A stretch of 64,000 nucleotides of DNA from Haliotis asinina. Its lineage: Eukaryota; Mollusca; Gastropoda; Lepetellida; Haliotidae. Shown here one piece after another: positions 43,201-48,720 of the stretch; position 1 is the stretch's first letter, and each line of letters starts with the position of its first letter. Made by a program: the position numbers and the translations under genes. The stretch covers positions 18,193,501 to 18,257,500 of the forward strand of contig NC_090291.1 of the NCBI RefSeq assembly GCF_037392515.1. The letters are read 5' to 3'. The notes beneath the pieces were generated by a model. It ran no database searches and was not told the origin of the DNA. It saw only the letters and a program-made list of their open reading frames with translations.

Positions 43201-43734
43201 TTAAGGTTGAGATTAATATATGTTCCGCAACATTCAGGGGCTGGAGAATAATCAGCGGTTCTTCAATTTTCTGTAACAGGTGTCTTAACTTCAGGTGTGA
43301 AAAACATGCATAATTAGGGTGGTTATCTTTAATAAGAATAACTTATTCAACACTTACTTTTGCCGTCAGTATACAAAGCGTGTGCAAAGTCACCAACAGC
43401 GTATCAAATACCAGCTGTGTGTGTCTTTATTGCGACTGTACAACTATTTCTTGTGATCGAGACACCATTCAAGCTCTAATGGGGAATCGTGGCATAAATG
43501 TTATGTGTATTTTCAGTTGTGTCTCTTTTTAATTTACTTTATTGTTAGATCAAACTTATCATCAGTCCGAAATGACATTCAAAACCTTGCATTTCCTTGC
43601 TTGCACACTCAGATACGCCTAATAACACTAAGGGTAGAATCCGTATAACGACAACTTCAGAAAAGTTTCATACGCGTTTACTAAATGTTTCAATGAATGG
43701 GTTACTTACGATTAGGTATGTCTGCAACCATCAT
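7063..43734 (-). CDS. Gene 1: ADAM/ADAMTS-like (M12B) metalloproteinase, 5' part, nine exons
   Basis: Spliced gene pieced together by eye. Coding exons in order are 43734-43710, 41880-41797, 41260-41037, 21404-21327, 20237-20081, 12937-12856, 12262-12181, 10405-10322 and 7214-7063. Each has AG and GT borders (the first begins at the ATG) and all phases join without a break. The product would begin MMVADIPN, continue into a hydrophobic signal core (VIILLCLW), then a prodomain, a possible RFAR furin-type site, and the first part of a reprolysin catalytic domain ending SVDHAMAFTG. In M12B enzymes this segment precedes the HExxHxxGxxHD zinc site, which must lie beyond the left edge. The protein is expected to be secreted or membrane-tethered. 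Introns hold almost all transposons of the window; intron 3 is 19.6 kb. ADAM versus ADAMTS class cannot be settled from this part. Confidence 0.8.
7215..8514. other. Intron 8 sequence, nothing recognised
   Basis: AT-rich, short frames only; no repeat family or exon recognised before the RT fragment at 8515. Confidence 0.5.
8515..8940 (+). pseudogene. Non-LTR reverse transcriptase fragment with 124-bp tandem duplication
   Basis: NWLSDCEYLSEEF, then PITEYDIVEAVSRLKVGNSA-GID resembles the start of LINE RTs; GLRCKVYGIVRSMYSSVKPC resembles a later motif. The segment 8681-8804 is repeated at 8805-8928 with about six differences. In intron 8 of gene 1. Confidence 0.6.
9214..9552 (+). pseudogene. 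Gypsy-type LTR retrotransposon RNase H fragment
   Basis: YFTIEKETLGLLLALQHFEV and EVFTDQNPLTFLHKLKNKNQ are the Ty3/Gypsy RNase H motifs; after a frameshift, IKGEENVCADAISR. No integrase or RT nearby. Confidence 0.85.
9711..10190 (+). repeat. Possible LTR of the Gypsy remnant
   Basis: Polypurine AAGGGGGAGAG followed by TGTCAGTGTACG, the usual start of an LTR. Three direct repeats of TTTACAAGGCTGTCTGATCT-TATA lie at about 9865, 9889 and 9939, two followed by TATATAA. The 3' limit is not clear. Confidence 0.5.
10322..10405 (-). CDS. Gene 1 exon 8: catalytic domain
   Basis: 84 nt (28 codons), acceptor CTGTTTCCAG, donor CATCG|GTATGTC, phase 0-0. Encodes LTLSYETIVEDDPLLNVTV then KTTGIVIAS. The TGI-V/I strand is characteristic of the M12B fold. 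Confidence 0.75.
10996..11263 (-). mobile_element. 5'-truncated LINE tail with 10-bp TSD
   Basis: Only the 3'UTR end. Flanked by TCCGAATACA at 10986-10995 and 11264-11273. In intron 7 of gene 1, head to head with the next tail. Confidence 0.85.
11374..11815 (+). mobile_element. 5'-truncated LINE tail with 8-bp TSD
   Basis: 442 bp of 3'UTR ending in hairpin and ACTCACTCACTG. Flanked by CGGATGTT at 11366-11373 and 11816-11823. One stem base differs (CGTCGC) but still gives a G-U pair. Confidence 0.85.
12181..12262 (-). CDS. Gene 1 exon 7: catalytic domain
   Basis: 82 nt, acceptor ATGTTCCAG, donor TTT|GTAAGA, phases fit both neighbours. Encodes FQQRFGL and WYSTIAEF, the helix that in the family reads (Y/W)Y-S-x-I-V/A-x-x-V/F before the next strand. 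Confidence 0.7.
12557..12584 (+). mobile_element. 28-bp LINE tail insertion with TSD
   Basis: TGTGACGTTAAATATT plus CACTCACTCACT only. Flanked by CTACTGCGAGGA (12545-12556) and CTACTGTGAGGA (12585-12596), 11 of 12 identical. In intron 6 of gene 1. Confidence 0.7.
12856..12937 (-). CDS. Gene 1 exon 6: start of catalytic domain
   Basis: 82 nt, acceptor ATCTTTCAG, donor AA|GTAAGG. The split codon at the exon 5/6 border gives Glu, then RFARNTPMTQTYAVEVLMHSD. YAVEVLMHSDY is the typical first strand of a reprolysin catalytic domain. RFAR just before it fits the minimal furin motif RxxR. Confidence 0.8.
13530..13826 (+). pseudogene. piggyBac-like transposase remnant, part before copy 2
   Basis: Encodes FRVVKAPYMLPWKGLSNDES, then MFLWRGCYSSNIS, matching the piggyBac segment L-S-I-D-E-x-M-x-x-W-K-G-R around a catalytic Asp. 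Ends exactly at the LINE TSD. In intron 5 of gene 1. Confidence 0.75.
14385..15388 (+). pseudogene. LINE copy 2 ORF1 remnant
   Basis: Starts MAQPKKH (ATG at 14385), has a frameshift within the lysine run, then SSDEENIIDR, LKLNPFPTSKAIYG, a knuckle CYKCQKYGHGAQSW with the last Cys changed, CYGCGEEDHEGSDC and CQTDITWVKADKH. Stops and shifts throughout. Confidence 0.8.
15565..18215 (+). pseudogene. LINE copy 2 ORF2 remnant
   Basis: From WNCRGH to the final LPEL. Segments are missing in the endonuclease (15615-15640) and between RT and RNase H, where KVISN joins YDIVFCW at 17696-17702 with a shared CCAAT; about 280 codons are lost, including the first RNase H residues. RT motif C reads FVDDSD, after an in-frame stop. 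Confidence 0.85.
18702..19480 (+). pseudogene. piggyBac-like transposase remnant, part after copy 2
   Basis: Continues the frame across the TSD: KRHK, a stop, GMTLYELCQ (family: K-R-H-K-Y-G-I-K-L-Y-E-L). Later GIDRSD (family G-x-D-x-x-D) near 19165, LNFLEMSLL, and a C-terminal GRHFP-like/Cys region to about 19475, in shifting frames. Confidence 0.75.
20081..20237 (-). CDS. Gene 1 exon 5: prodomain end
   Basis: 157 nt, acceptor ACATCACAG, donor AGCG|GTAAGAG, phase 0 to 1. Encodes MGTMLIHGQRYRLWPAE, matching the conserved prodomain strand G-x-x-x-I-x-G-x-x-Y-x-L-x-P, followed by AHVHVLRHEEE. Directly continues exon 4. Confidence 0.8.
20725..21165 (-). mobile_element. Old 5'-truncated LINE tail
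   Basis: Diverged 3'UTR: GAGTGAATTGATATTACGAG, a hairpin with changed arms, CCTGTCGTCAAAGGACAG, CCATACTAGGGGC and the CTCAGAAGGACAAT segment. In intron 4 of gene 1. Confidence 0.75.
21327..21404 (-). CDS. Gene 1 exon 4: prodomain, Cys-containing segment
   Basis: 78 nt (26 codons, phase 0-0), acceptor CTTTCAG, donor ATT|GTAAGT. Begins HCGLYRN and continues AGAFVCKEDENGQFDI, the Cys/Gly segment that in M12B prodomains precedes the I-x-G-x-x-Y strand. An alternative acceptor 17 nt further in (TACAG) was rejected because it breaks phase with exon 3. Confidence 0.75.
21790..22155 (+). pseudogene. CR1/Jockey-like reverse transcriptase fragment
   Basis: YDPIPSNF, LLPVLTDIINKS, then frameshifts into GVFP/LKDAIVSPLL-like and SQLMNNINLHNI. 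A different LINE family from the main one. Runs up to the 5' end of copy 3. Confidence 0.65.
22478..23514 (+). pseudogene. LINE copy 3 ORF1 remnant
   Basis: MAQPKKHKRALDECLSSDE is joined directly to ATSKAIHGL, so about 38 codons are missing. The knuckle region is rearranged. The C-terminal 200 residues stay open, with CQTDITWVKADKH. Confidence 0.8.
23528..25640 (+). pseudogene. LINE copy 3 ORF2 remnant lacking the RT core
   Basis: Endonuclease region 23528-24360 (WNCRGL, then the catalytic region with frameshifts). At about 24366 it jumps to the segment RAKLDYGSIVYGG, so roughly 500 codons including all RT motifs are gone. RNase H and C-terminal remnants lie at 24880-25640. Confidence 0.85.
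26175..26256 (-). mobile_element. 82-bp LINE tail piece with 12-bp TSD
   Basis: Flanked by GATATTGATGGA at 26163-26174 and 26257-26268. Has the tail and part of the 3'UTR with an internal gap. It landed just 3' of copy 3. Confidence 0.8.
26269..27239. other. Intron 3 sequence, nothing recognised
   Basis: No coding pattern or known element seen between the truncated LINE tail and the GGAAAC cluster. Short frames around 26804-27080 look like chance. Confidence 0.5.
27240..27500. repeat. Cluster of alternating GGAAAC/GTTTCC motifs
   Basis: Nine occurrences in about 255 bp. Two pairs form perfect short palindromes with 6-nt loops: 27328-27345 and 27438-27457. In intron 3 of gene 1, 3' of copy 4. 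Confidence 0.6.
28011..28793 (-). pseudogene. LINE copy 4 ORF2 remnant (RNase H end)
   Basis: Encodes an RNase H segment, MACATVTGSRTISSRIPDN to LPGHVGISGNTMTDFAAKAA, then stops soon after MQKK; the last ~115 codons of ORF2 are missing here. Upstream 28440-28793 matches the thumb/linker region with stops. Confidence 0.85.
28813..28847 (-). other. LINE 3'-terminal hairpin (copy A)
   Basis: Arms CGTCAC (28813-28818) and GTGACG (28842-28847) with a 23-nt loop holding an inner TGGC/GCCA pair. Present in nearly every copy just before the short tandem tail. By analogy with stringent LINEs (UnaL2 type) it may be the site the reverse transcriptase recognises. Confidence 0.7.
29322..33011 (-). CDS. 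LINE copy A ORF2: endonuclease, reverse transcriptase, RNase H
   Basis: 1229 residues, the catalytic protein of the retrotransposon: it nicks target DNA and copies the RNA in place. APE-type endonuclease at about 1-225 (WNCRG, E38 in LQETY, D135/N137/H139 in GDMNGH, SDH 209-211). Reverse transcriptase about 480-780 with motif A D580, motif B QGVPQGS and catalytic FVDD at 668-671 in place of the usual YADD. RNase H about 960-1090 with D968, E1001, D1026, D1079. C-terminal zinc motif C1172-x2-C1175-x7-H1183-x4-C1188. Start ATG overlaps the ORF1 stop (ATGA), suggesting stop-restart translation. APE + RNase H architecture fits the I superfamily. Confidence 0.93.
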   Translation of the reverse strand: MNTSNTIIQWNCRGLKNNFNDIHLLIQDFKPSAFCLQETYFKENDHIDIRQYTPYHCFSPPGPKATGGSSILVRQGTIHSPVPLNTHLQAVAVRVTMHIVFTLCSLYLPPSFSVQPGDLQALYDQLPKPCIIMGDMNGHNPLWGGTHTNSKGNILEHFISANNICLFNDDSNTYLHPGTGTYSSLDLSITDSTLLGEFEWSVHDDLCGSDHFPTILKAICPSDVPPLSRRNFTKADWLLFESLSSNRLKPELFMGVPDPVQLFSDELNKIADDCIPKSSTIPHIRKPWFNNDCKQARKARKKAEHYFRRHPMVHNLNKFKILNAKARRIFKQNKRQSWRNYVSKINSRTPISKVWNMIQRIKGKGSQSSIKHLKDGDQILTSKSDIANKLGETLARHSSSSNYVPRFQKYKNQQERTPINFTSDNGEDYNEVFSIHELRTALDQAHDTATGADNVHYQLLKHLPESCLETLLNIFDDIWTSGNFPSSWRDAIIVPIPKPGRDHTDPSNYRPISLTSCVCKTMERMINNRLVWYLETNNLITDIQCGFRKNRSTIDHLVRLESFVKNAIINKQHAVSIFFDLEKAYDTTWKHGILKDLHDFGLRGRLPQFISNFLNDRQFQVRVGSNLSDHYSQDQGVPQGSILSVTLFSIKINSLSKVLNDSVDGSLFVDDFNISCRGKNMHTIERQLQLCLNKINKWCLENGFKFSKSKTNCIHFCRKYKPHKDPELYLNNTLIKVVKEAKFLGLIFDSHLTFVPHIKSLKANCLKALDLLKVVSNSKWGGDQTTLLNLYRSLIRSKLDYGSIIYGGACESNLTLLDSIHHQGLRLCLGSFRTSPVDSLYVEADEPSLEQRRIKLALQYITKLYSNESNPAYNCVFNPLYEDLYNKKSSLVPPLGHRIKPFLSSAGIELENIAPSRLLSSPPWQLVRPQVDLTLTSFKKSETNELQYKQEYNQLKIKYSNYKPLFTDGSKDGGAVACATVIGSRTISSRIPNNSSIFTAEANAILTALKYIQRHPKHDQYIIFSDSLSCLQAIKNISCKHPLLIEIIELINNLATGQYDIVFCWLPSHVGISGNTMADLAAKAALKKPVTPLLIPYSDYKATIRSYIRDLMQKRWDTQVGMNKLHAIKPYIGYTHLGCQSRFEEVILRRCRIGHTRYTHEYLLKGEDPPFCIPCDERITVKHILLDCVEYSITRDQYFNSRTMQDLFTHTSSHLIIAFLKELDLLSEL
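33008..34246 (-). CDS. LINE copy A ORF1: gag-like zinc-knuckle protein
   Basis: RNA-binding ORF1 protein of about 412 residues. I chose the start MSQYNS at 34246 because all copies align from here and it sits in ACC-ATG context; an upstream in-frame ATG at 34321 would add 25 residues of mostly 5'UTR. An N-terminal gag-like domain (PLKLNPFAI, GALLVEC, TNTYLFTF) is followed by knuckles CFKCQKFGHGAKFC (CX2CX4HX4C) and CANCNGDH. Compared with copy B it lacks 24 bp (8 residues), which removes one cysteine of the middle knuckle, so knuckle 2 is damaged. Confidence 0.9.
   Translation of the reverse strand: MSQYNSPGSCKATKRRHVDVLSSDEEVAPDISDSWPRFITIASVDGSPLKLNPFAISLGIRGVCGDVKNVTRLRTGALLVECLRKQQSVNLLGLQQFVNTPVVVSVHKTLNTSRGIVRDVARCLSDMSEEEIAVELKSQGVTHVKRFSRKAQDGVFVRTNTYLFTFSQPVIPKSLKAGYFNIGVEVYVPNPLRCFKCQKFGHGAKFCRCTGAHDSSECTNDLKCANCNGDHMASSKSCPSFEFEAQILRIKHTNNITYQEAKKLVPSPAQTYVKTYSAAIASSTRVCKTVSVSCQTDISWVKDDQTVLHQPSDISQKSNMKSTTSQTDNPTRDVPSHSMESTHTDDATLTRKEKKKVQKRRKALTNVETPTQVLASVEVHNSYEPLEIDVPPSQPIHRSEHSSQSRSPVKPP
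34902..36800 (-). pseudogene. LINE copy 4 ORF2 remnant (endonuclease and reverse transcriptase)
   Basis: Several frames match copy A ORF2. About 190 codons are missing around 36320, joining NPGT of the endonuclease to the linker (SIQDLK), so endonuclease catalytic residues near SDH are lost. The RT motif C region reads LFVDEL. Frameshifts and stops throughout; not functional. Confidence 0.85.
36850..38150 (-). pseudogene. LINE copy 4 ORF1 remnant
   Basis: A 369-residue open stretch (38022-36913) aligns with ORF1 of copies A and B from LRLNPFAI to the Ser/Gln-rich tail. The first knuckle reads CYGCQKYCHGSKSF, with the last Cys replaced by Phe. The start region near 38156 has ATGGCACCCCAT followed by a stop. 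Confidence 0.8.
39270..40060 (-). pseudogene. L1/Tx1-like LINE fragment (endonuclease end and linker)
   Basis: Read on the minus strand: GDWNIIQTYALDTHNYKHIN matches the L1/Tx1 endonuclease segment GDFN...LD..NYK.INNP; further on RSKADCLEDGKKSTKYF matches the linker R-S-R-A-x-W-x-E-x-G-E-K-x-T-K-Y-F. Stops and shifts. In intron 3 of gene 1. Confidence 0.65.
41037..41260 (-). CDS. Gene 1 exon 3: prodomain
   Basis: 224 nt, acceptor GTTGCTCCAG, donor GAG|GTGAGT. It encodes about 75 residues including a low-complexity NNGSND stretch and the segment PVYTIHNNGG. This resembles the ADAM/ADAMTS prodomain pattern in which a substrate-like strand is followed by P-V-F/Y-T. It ends in phase 0, matching the exon 19.6 kb downstream. 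Confidence 0.75.
41797..41880 (-). CDS. Gene 1 exon 2: signal peptide core
   Basis: 84 nt between acceptor CAAATATAG and donor AAAG|GTAGAC. It encodes TWHGVIILLCLWGARAAF and following basic residues, a typical signal-peptide hydrophobic core with small residues (ARA) for cleavage. No in-frame ATG lies in the exon, so an upstream exon is required; 43734-43710 fits. Confidence 0.7.
42470..43190 (-). pseudogene. Tc1-like transposase remnant
   Basis: Minus strand reads RRRGERYADIKRR, VWESITSHG, VNGNLTDQLYKEEI and further decayed matches to the ...RPH...DFL...W..SPDLNPIE...WD region. These are Tc1-family landmarks. Many stops. In intron 1 of gene 1. Confidence 0.6.
43710..43734 (-). CDS. Gene 1 exon 1: start codon and eight residues
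   Basis: ATGATG opens a 25-nt coding stretch ending in one base (C) before the strong donor GTAAGTAAC. That single base completes the codon started by CG in the next exon. I chose this start because it is the only upstream ATG I found with the required phase and a good donor. The second ATG follows at once and could also be used. Confidence 0.6.
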
Positions 43735-45945
43735 TGAAGCTGCTACGTTCGTTGTGCTATGACACAAAAGCAAGTAATCAATGACTACACGTGGGTACAG
43801 CAGATGTGTTGATCAAAAACTAACAGATGGTGGTTTTGAGATTAGAAGCACTGCGCCACATATTCATACCGAGTTCATTACATTTGTCGATCTACATTTG
43901 CATATATAAATAAATACCCATCGTTCACATCACGACATACCAATTGATTCTAAGCTTTACGATATGTTTTCTTCTTCAAAGTTAGATTTGTTGTTACGAT
44001 TCCATTATTCACAAAACATACGTACTATGCCATCTAAAAATGAATGAATCTATGCACATATAATCCGGAACGTATACGATGCAGATGTTAATGCCACGCG
44101 TTTCTCAACATAAAAGCATAACATTTTAAACTACTTGATCTATTCCAGCTAGGACCTTGCAGTAAGATGCAATGCCTTCATGTACGTTGGCAGTGCATAA
44201 AAGCATTTCTCGCTCGCAAAGAAACATTAATAAAACGTGTCATAAGTCATAATGGACACGACGTTACGACCGCCTCCAACTCACATGTCCTTTCCATATA
44301 CCTTTTAACGCATTTACGGTTCTCTTAGTCTAAATGCAAAAATCCTGTTGACATAACTCACGGTTTATCCCAGGCTATATTACATGGGTATTACAAATGT
44401 AAAATGACACTTTATTGAAAGCTCTGTTAGACATTCGACATACATTGATGGATTTACATGAAGGTCTGCAAATGATTATATGAGCTTCTGCTCTGTCAAA
44501 GTTGCATGCTTGTTATTTGCCTTCGGCGAATGTGTTCTAATATCAGTGATAGAGGTTCTCAATCTAAATACAGTAAAGATCGGGCAGACATCGGGGATCC
44601 AGTCGTGCAAAATGTGCTGCATTGATGGCGAACAATGTTAACATTAAGGTCAATTCAGTTTTAAACAGAGAAGTAGTGTTAAGAAGTCTTAAGCATGTTC
44701 ATTGGGATTAAGCTCAGGTGCATGTCAGTCCACATCTGTGATATTGTTAATCTAGACACCTCCATTACAACCCTTTCTCCATAAAAATGAATTGGGGACT
44801 CGTTTGTTGTACCAAAGATTGCTTACAGGTAGGTTTTAACCGATCAGACTGTGAATTGTGGAGCACATTCGTGCTACACACACTTTGCATGTTGTTTCTG
44901 CGGGTGGTTGTGTTCGGGTGCTGGTATCAATGTTAGCAGATAAATCAATTTGACAGTCTTTACAAATTATGTGTTCCTTGAATATTAGCCTTTAAGTAAT
45001 ATGGCAGCAAAACGCGATATCGTGCTTGATAAAAATATATCCTGAAAATATTTGTTGCTTAATTTTTTTGTGAGGAGTATACATAAAGTATAAAATCACT
45101 TAATCGATCACTTCCTTTTGTACAACTGATGGACGGCCGATAACGCAAAAACTGTTCCCTGCAGAATCAAGACATAACATGGATTGAGCACGTTTCTTAC
45201 ACCCAAAATTGTAGAGTGAATTGTCGCCTTTGACGAGAGGTCTTGTGTCACTCATTATTTATTAAGTGGATTACTAGCTAAATTGTTTTGAAAAATCCTC
45301 AAAATTCACTGTAACAATTGTTTTTAAACTCAACGCCATGTCCTTACGTAGCAGATGTTCCTGCTTGTGTATGTCCGTGCGCACGCACTCACATAAAACA
45401 TCATGATATGCTTTTCTGGAAGAAAGATTGCGCTAGCGTCCAAGTGCTTTAACGTTTAGTGGCGAAAATGTAGCTTTGTTACACTATATCTGGTTGCACG
45501 GCGAACGTCGTTTCTAAGATGACGCATTAACAACCAACCGACGATAATTCTAAGGCAGAGAACAAACAAGAAAAAACACGGTGTCAATACCGTAACTTGA
45601 ATTAATTATCAATCCTCGTCCGGTGCTAACTGGCGCGTCAGCAGACTTAAAAAAACCTACCTATAACGACATTTAAAACGGAATATTCAGATTTTTATGC
45701 ACTCTGCAAATGTTGGTGCACGACCTCAACGTTGCTGTTTGAATGACAATTTTTAAGTACAGCGAATCAATGAGTTGAATGAACGTGGTTGTTTTTGAGG
45801 AGAGAATATACAGACTTCTAGATTACTCTCATCAAAGACGTCAATGACCAAGGACAGTTTCGTGGAGGATTGGTGGATATTTCCCTGATCCATTTTGTCC
45901 GTACAAGTAGTAAACAGTATGGTACGTAAGTCCCAAAATTTTCAA
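43735..45945. other. Upstream region of gene 1, nothing recognised
   Basis: Would hold the promoter and 5'UTR of gene 1. I saw no convincing TATA/initiator or exon. Sequence is AT-rich with no family I recognise. Confidence 0.4.
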
Positions 45946-45980
45946 AGACCGCTTTTGCTCTTCGTGCCAGGGTAGCTGGT

Positions 45981-46779
45981 ATGGAAGAAGAGACACAGCA
46001 ACAGCTTCCCTTCCAACAATCCATAGCCACCAGTGTTTACCGTAAACCAACACGTACGGATCAGTATATTCATCATCAGTCCAACCATCATCCCCAGATC
46101 AAGAAAGGCATAGTAGTTACCCTGGCACGAAGAGCAAAAGCGGTCTCCAGCCCAGACAGCCTCCACAGCGAATTAAAACACCTGAAATCAACCTTCCAAG
46201 ACCTTAATGAGTACCCACCCCCATCTAGTCAGCAACACCATCACCAAGACCCTGAAACAAACTCCCAAGTCAACTAAACCAGAACCTTCCCCCATCAGAA
46301 CTAACATACCATACCATGGCCAGATAAGTCATCGCATCAGCCGTCTCATCAAGAAAACAACAGGAATAGACGTCACCTTCCGTAGCGACACCAACCTGAA
46401 AACGCTACTATCAGCTAATGGACGTGGGCCAACAACACCTAAATGCAACAACCCAGCAGGATGCATCTACCAGAACTAATGCAGTTGTAAAGAGACATAT
46501 ATTGGTGAAACTGGTCGACCACTGGCTATCAGGTTAAAAGAACACAAAACATCAGTTCAAAATTTGGATCAGAAGTCTGCTGTATCTGAACACATCATGC
46601 ACAACCCCAATCACAAGATTGTTTGGGACAACACCAGGAGATTAGTTAGGAACGCCAATGACTTAAAGAAACGGAAGCTCCTAGAAGCCATTGCAATCAA
46701 GCGGAACAATCCCTCAATCAACAGAGACGGAGGTGTTTGCTTACCCAATGCATGGAACCACCTTATCCTCAGCGACTAA
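45981..46779 (+). pseudogene. Penelope-like ORF remnant: linker plus GIY-YIG endonuclease
   Basis: Frame 1 (45981-46277) has VYRKPTRTDQYIHHQS and TLARRAKAVSS. Frame 2 (46207-46779) has SRLIKKTTGIDVTFRS, CIYQN, an in-frame TAA at 46477, then TYIGETGRPLAIRLKEHK, SEHI, WDN and INRDGG. YIGETGR-x5-R-x-KEH and NRDGG are the GIY-YIG signature of Penelope elements. One frameshift and one stop. Confidence 0.8.
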
Positions 46780-46844
46780 TCTTTATCCAGACATCTTTAC
46801 CTGTAACTCGTTAACCTAATCAACACAAGCCGGCACACCTATCA

Positions 46845-46925
46845 GTTGAAGCCTGTACATAGGTTGAAGCCTGTACATCAATCAATCGAAGCATGTACAT
46901 CAATTAATAGAAACCTGTATATCTT
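46845..46925 (+). repeat. Short tandem repeat, GAAGCCTGTACATC unit
   Basis: Four imperfect units of about 17-24 bp (TTGAAGCCTGTACAT, TCGAAGCATGTACATC, TAGAAACCTGTATATC) between the Penelope ORF and the hammerhead-like motif. Confidence 0.6.
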
Positions 46926-46989
46926 GTTACCCATTGTTATCAGTCTACTGTTATGTGTATATATACTACAACCCTTTAGTTTTACCCTC

Positions 46990-47053
46990 ACTTCACCTGA
47001 AGAAGAGACTAGAATCTGTCTCGAAACGATGTGACCTTGTCTAATAAAGAAGT
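46990..47053 (+). ncRNA. Hammerhead-ribozyme-like motif of the Penelope-like element
   Basis: CTGAAGA (46997-47003, core CUGANGA), stem II GAGAC/GTCTC (47005-47009, 47018-47022), GAAAC (47023-47027), GTC cleavage triplet (47039-47041) and possible stem I ACTTC/GAAGT (46990-46994, 47049-47053). Hammerheads are known in Penelope elements. Confidence 0.5.
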
Positions 47054-47079
47054 TGAACCATAAAGCACTTTTAGTTTAA

Positions 47080-47349
47080 ACGCAATGTAAGTCCCCTTTG
47101 TCCCTAGTTTGGCGATCTGCCTTCACTTGTTGGTGTGTGTTGCTTTATTATTATACATTGTGAAAATTGTGCTGTTAGTTTTAACTTCATATACTAGTTT
47201 TTGAATTCGAATAGAGATACTCTAGTTATTTTACTAGAGTAGACGACGGGTTTTATAATACATACATATTCTTTATAATCATGTTTGTTCACGTCACGAT
47301 ATGGCTGAAATATTGCCAATGTGACGTTAAATTATAACTCACTCACTCA
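47080..47349 (+). mobile_element. 5'-truncated LINE tail
   Basis: Begins near GTAAGTCCCCTTTGTCCC and ends with a hairpin (CGTCAC...GTGACG, 47291-47325) and ACTCACTCACTC. Follows the end of the Penelope-like element; no clear TSD. Confidence 0.75.
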
Positions 47350-47729
47350 AAACATAAATTTGCAAGCATTCTATCAACTTGAATATGAACTTGACAAGTA
47401 ATTCCGTCTAATTTGCTAAATATTAACATAAGATCATATGGCGTTGGACATTCATGAAGAATCTTGAGTGTTGACTTCAAGAGGAGTGATTTAGCGTGGT
47501 TAAATGCTTGCTCTGTGTGTAAATTATACTGTAAATGGTCCACGGGAGATAACTCTCTCCTCACCTCGGGGACTGGCTTGTAAGTGTCTGAATGAAAACA
47601 TCTCACAGCGTCAGCTTAGTGGTGTGTTCAATGCATCCTAATTACTGGACCCAGAAACACTTCTCACATAGGTTTCTGAAGGAAAACACAAGACGACGAC
47701 GATGGTCCGTCCGTCCATGCACATTTATC

Positions 47730-47975
47730 TTTTCTGGAGCAGAACTTTAAAACCATTCAATATTTCTTCGCCACACTTGGCACATAGATAGATCTGGTGG
47801 TGTATTAGTGCCATTTGGTAGTTTGGGTATTCTGAATAAAATATATTTCGCGTTTCTATGGCAACAATTGTGACTTAGACTGAAATTGGAGGTAATCCTC
47901 TTTTCCAGGGCAGAAGTCTAAAACAGTGCATTATTTCTTCTCCAAACTTGACTCATAGATTGGTCTAGAGGAGAA
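47730..47975 (+). repeat. Diverged direct repeat pair
   Basis: TCTGGAGCAGAACTTTAAAA...ATTTCTTCGCCA (47733-47800) resembles TTCCAGGGCAGAAGTCTAAA...ATTTCTTCTCCA (47903-47970), about 170 bp apart. Family unknown. Confidence 0.45.
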
Positions 47976-48189
47976 TTTTACCGTTGCGGGGGATATTGAT
48001 GACTGTATCTTCTTCTGTTTTATTTCATTGGTAAATATACATTTTCAATCAAACTATACATCTGTGAAGGTAGAGAGTGCATCTTCCCAAATATGCAAGT
48101 TTCCTCTCAAATTCTCTACAATCCTGTTTTGGTAGTTCCCGCCAGCCCGACTTTTCTTGGCCCGGATTTTAAGTAATCCCCATTTCTAC

Positions 48190-48720
48190 TACCAACGTAC
48201 GTTTAGATCAGTACATCCGGACGAAGATGACTGGTCACGTAACATTCCACGGATGCATTGTGTGAATGTACACATTGCGAATTTTGTCGTATCACTGTTG
48301 AATTGTAAGACATTATATCCGTAAACAAGTCGAGTGAAGCAACTGTTAACCACCTTGAGTCACTACTGAAAACGATCCTCTTCCATCCCCTCGAAAACTC
48401 TATCATAGATGCGGACCAATCGTAGGTCTTATGTCAGACTGGAATAGCAGAAAAGATGGCCTGGTGGGTCGTCCAGCTCAGCTGGCCTCTCTACGTCAGA
48501 ACAAATGTCTGCTAGTGTTAGTGCTATTGCTGGAGGTTGTAGTCACATAACCATTGCAGAGGTGAATTAACGTCCATGGGATTCCACGTAGGACAATGCG
48601 AGTCCACGAGGACGATGGAACATAGGACTCTCTGAAACATTGCCGTCTGTTGCTCACCAGTCATCAGAGTATGCATTGTCTGTCGACAACAACCTGGTGT
48701 TTGTGTATTTGCTGCAACGG
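48190..48720 (-). pseudogene. Possible second Tc1-like transposase remnant
   Basis: WKRIVFSSDSRW resembles the W-x-x-V-L-F-S-D-E-S-R-F motif, preceded by a stretch with weak likeness to the RRPA...LT..HR segment. Low identity; could be chance. Confidence 0.3.

Larger units (their letters stand above)
45946..47060 (+). mobile_element. Penelope-like element, 3' part with GIY-YIG domain
   Basis: Carries the C-terminal linker and GIY-YIG endonuclease of a Penelope-like retroelement, then a non-coding end with a hammerhead-like motif at about 46990-47053. The RT domain is missing, so this is a 5'-truncated copy. A 29-bp inverted repeat sits at its left end. Confidence 0.8.

Noticed and set aside
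26400..47000. CRISPR array, operon or phage-like system
   Set aside because: Spliced genes, LINE/SINE content and TSDs show animal DNA; repeats are not spacer-separated.
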